Assembly: GCF_042477335.2 (NCBI RefSeq)
Contig: NC_091255.1
Span: 17,834,501 to 17,898,500 of the forward strand
Reading direction: 5' to 3'
Source of the DNA: Ovis canadensis
Taxonomy: Eukaryota; Chordata; Mammalia; Artiodactyla; Bovidae
DNA: 64,000 nucleotides
Shown here: positions 63,951 to 64,000 of the stretch, piece by piece
Position numbering within the stretch: the stretch's first letter is position 1
Layout: the number at the start of each line of letters is the position of its first letter
Program-made: the position numbers and the translations under genes
The notes under the pieces: generated by a model
What the model saw: only the letters and a program-made list of their open reading frames with translations
Database searches by the model: none
Told to the model about the DNA's origin: nothing

Positions 63951-64000
63951 ACTGAAACCCCACCAGTGGAGAAGCATCACAGTTCTCCTTCTTGCTACTC

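Overview
This is mammalian nuclear DNA from a ruminant of the cattle/sheep/goat/deer type. The diagnosis rests on dense Bov-A/Bov-tA and CHR-type tRNA SINEs, a BovB (RTE-type) LINE with its TGAAC tail, and ruminant L1 3' ends. All protein-coding genes found lie on the minus strand and are split by introns. Their order, MTMR4 - SEPTIN4 - C17orf47-like - TEX14, is as I remember it for human 17q22, so this is probably the conserved syntenic block. I could not run a database search; gene identities come from translated exons, splice sites and remembered family sequences. Left part (1-4.9 kb): two CpG islands and the 5' end of an apparent MTMR4 gene. A candidate noncoding first exon ends at 3196, and a 39-bp second exon (2003-2041) ends exactly on its ATG; the rest of the gene lies left of the window. 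Next (4.9-16.5 kb): SEPTIN4 is complete. Twelve coding exons join in phase to give 477 residues from the ATG at 13635. A second first exon in a CpG island at 16.4 kb contributes only an ATG and would give 458 residues. Retaining one intron adds a 27-codon tail that matches the pro-apoptotic ARTS isoform. Middle (16.7-28.2 kb): mostly unique sequence with no exon I can support, then a single long open exon (26446-28134) for a C17orf47-like disordered protein. That exon has a phase-0 donor near its end that could join it to SEPTIN4. The 28.4-42.5 kb stretch is a graveyard of nested transposons: several L1 fragments on both strands with SINEs inserted into them, and a processed VRK2 pseudogene on the plus strand, itself broken by two SINEs and an L1 piece. 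Right part (42.5-61.3 kb): eleven 3' exons of TEX14, the germ-cell intercellular bridge gene. Reading phases agree at every junction down to the stop at 42868, with a poly(A) signal about 300 bp beyond. The N-terminal ankyrin and kinase-like parts lie to the right of the window. The right end holds a BovB LINE (62.05-63.95 kb) with a visible reverse-transcriptase YADD motif but several disabling changes, interrupted by a tiny poly(A)-tailed insertion with a 17-bp target duplication. No bacterial-type operon, CRISPR array, tRNA or rRNA gene was found. The most rewarding observations are the conserved ARTS intron-retention tail, the possible C17orf47-SEPTIN4 long isoform, start-codon-only exon ends, and the micro-retroinsertion.
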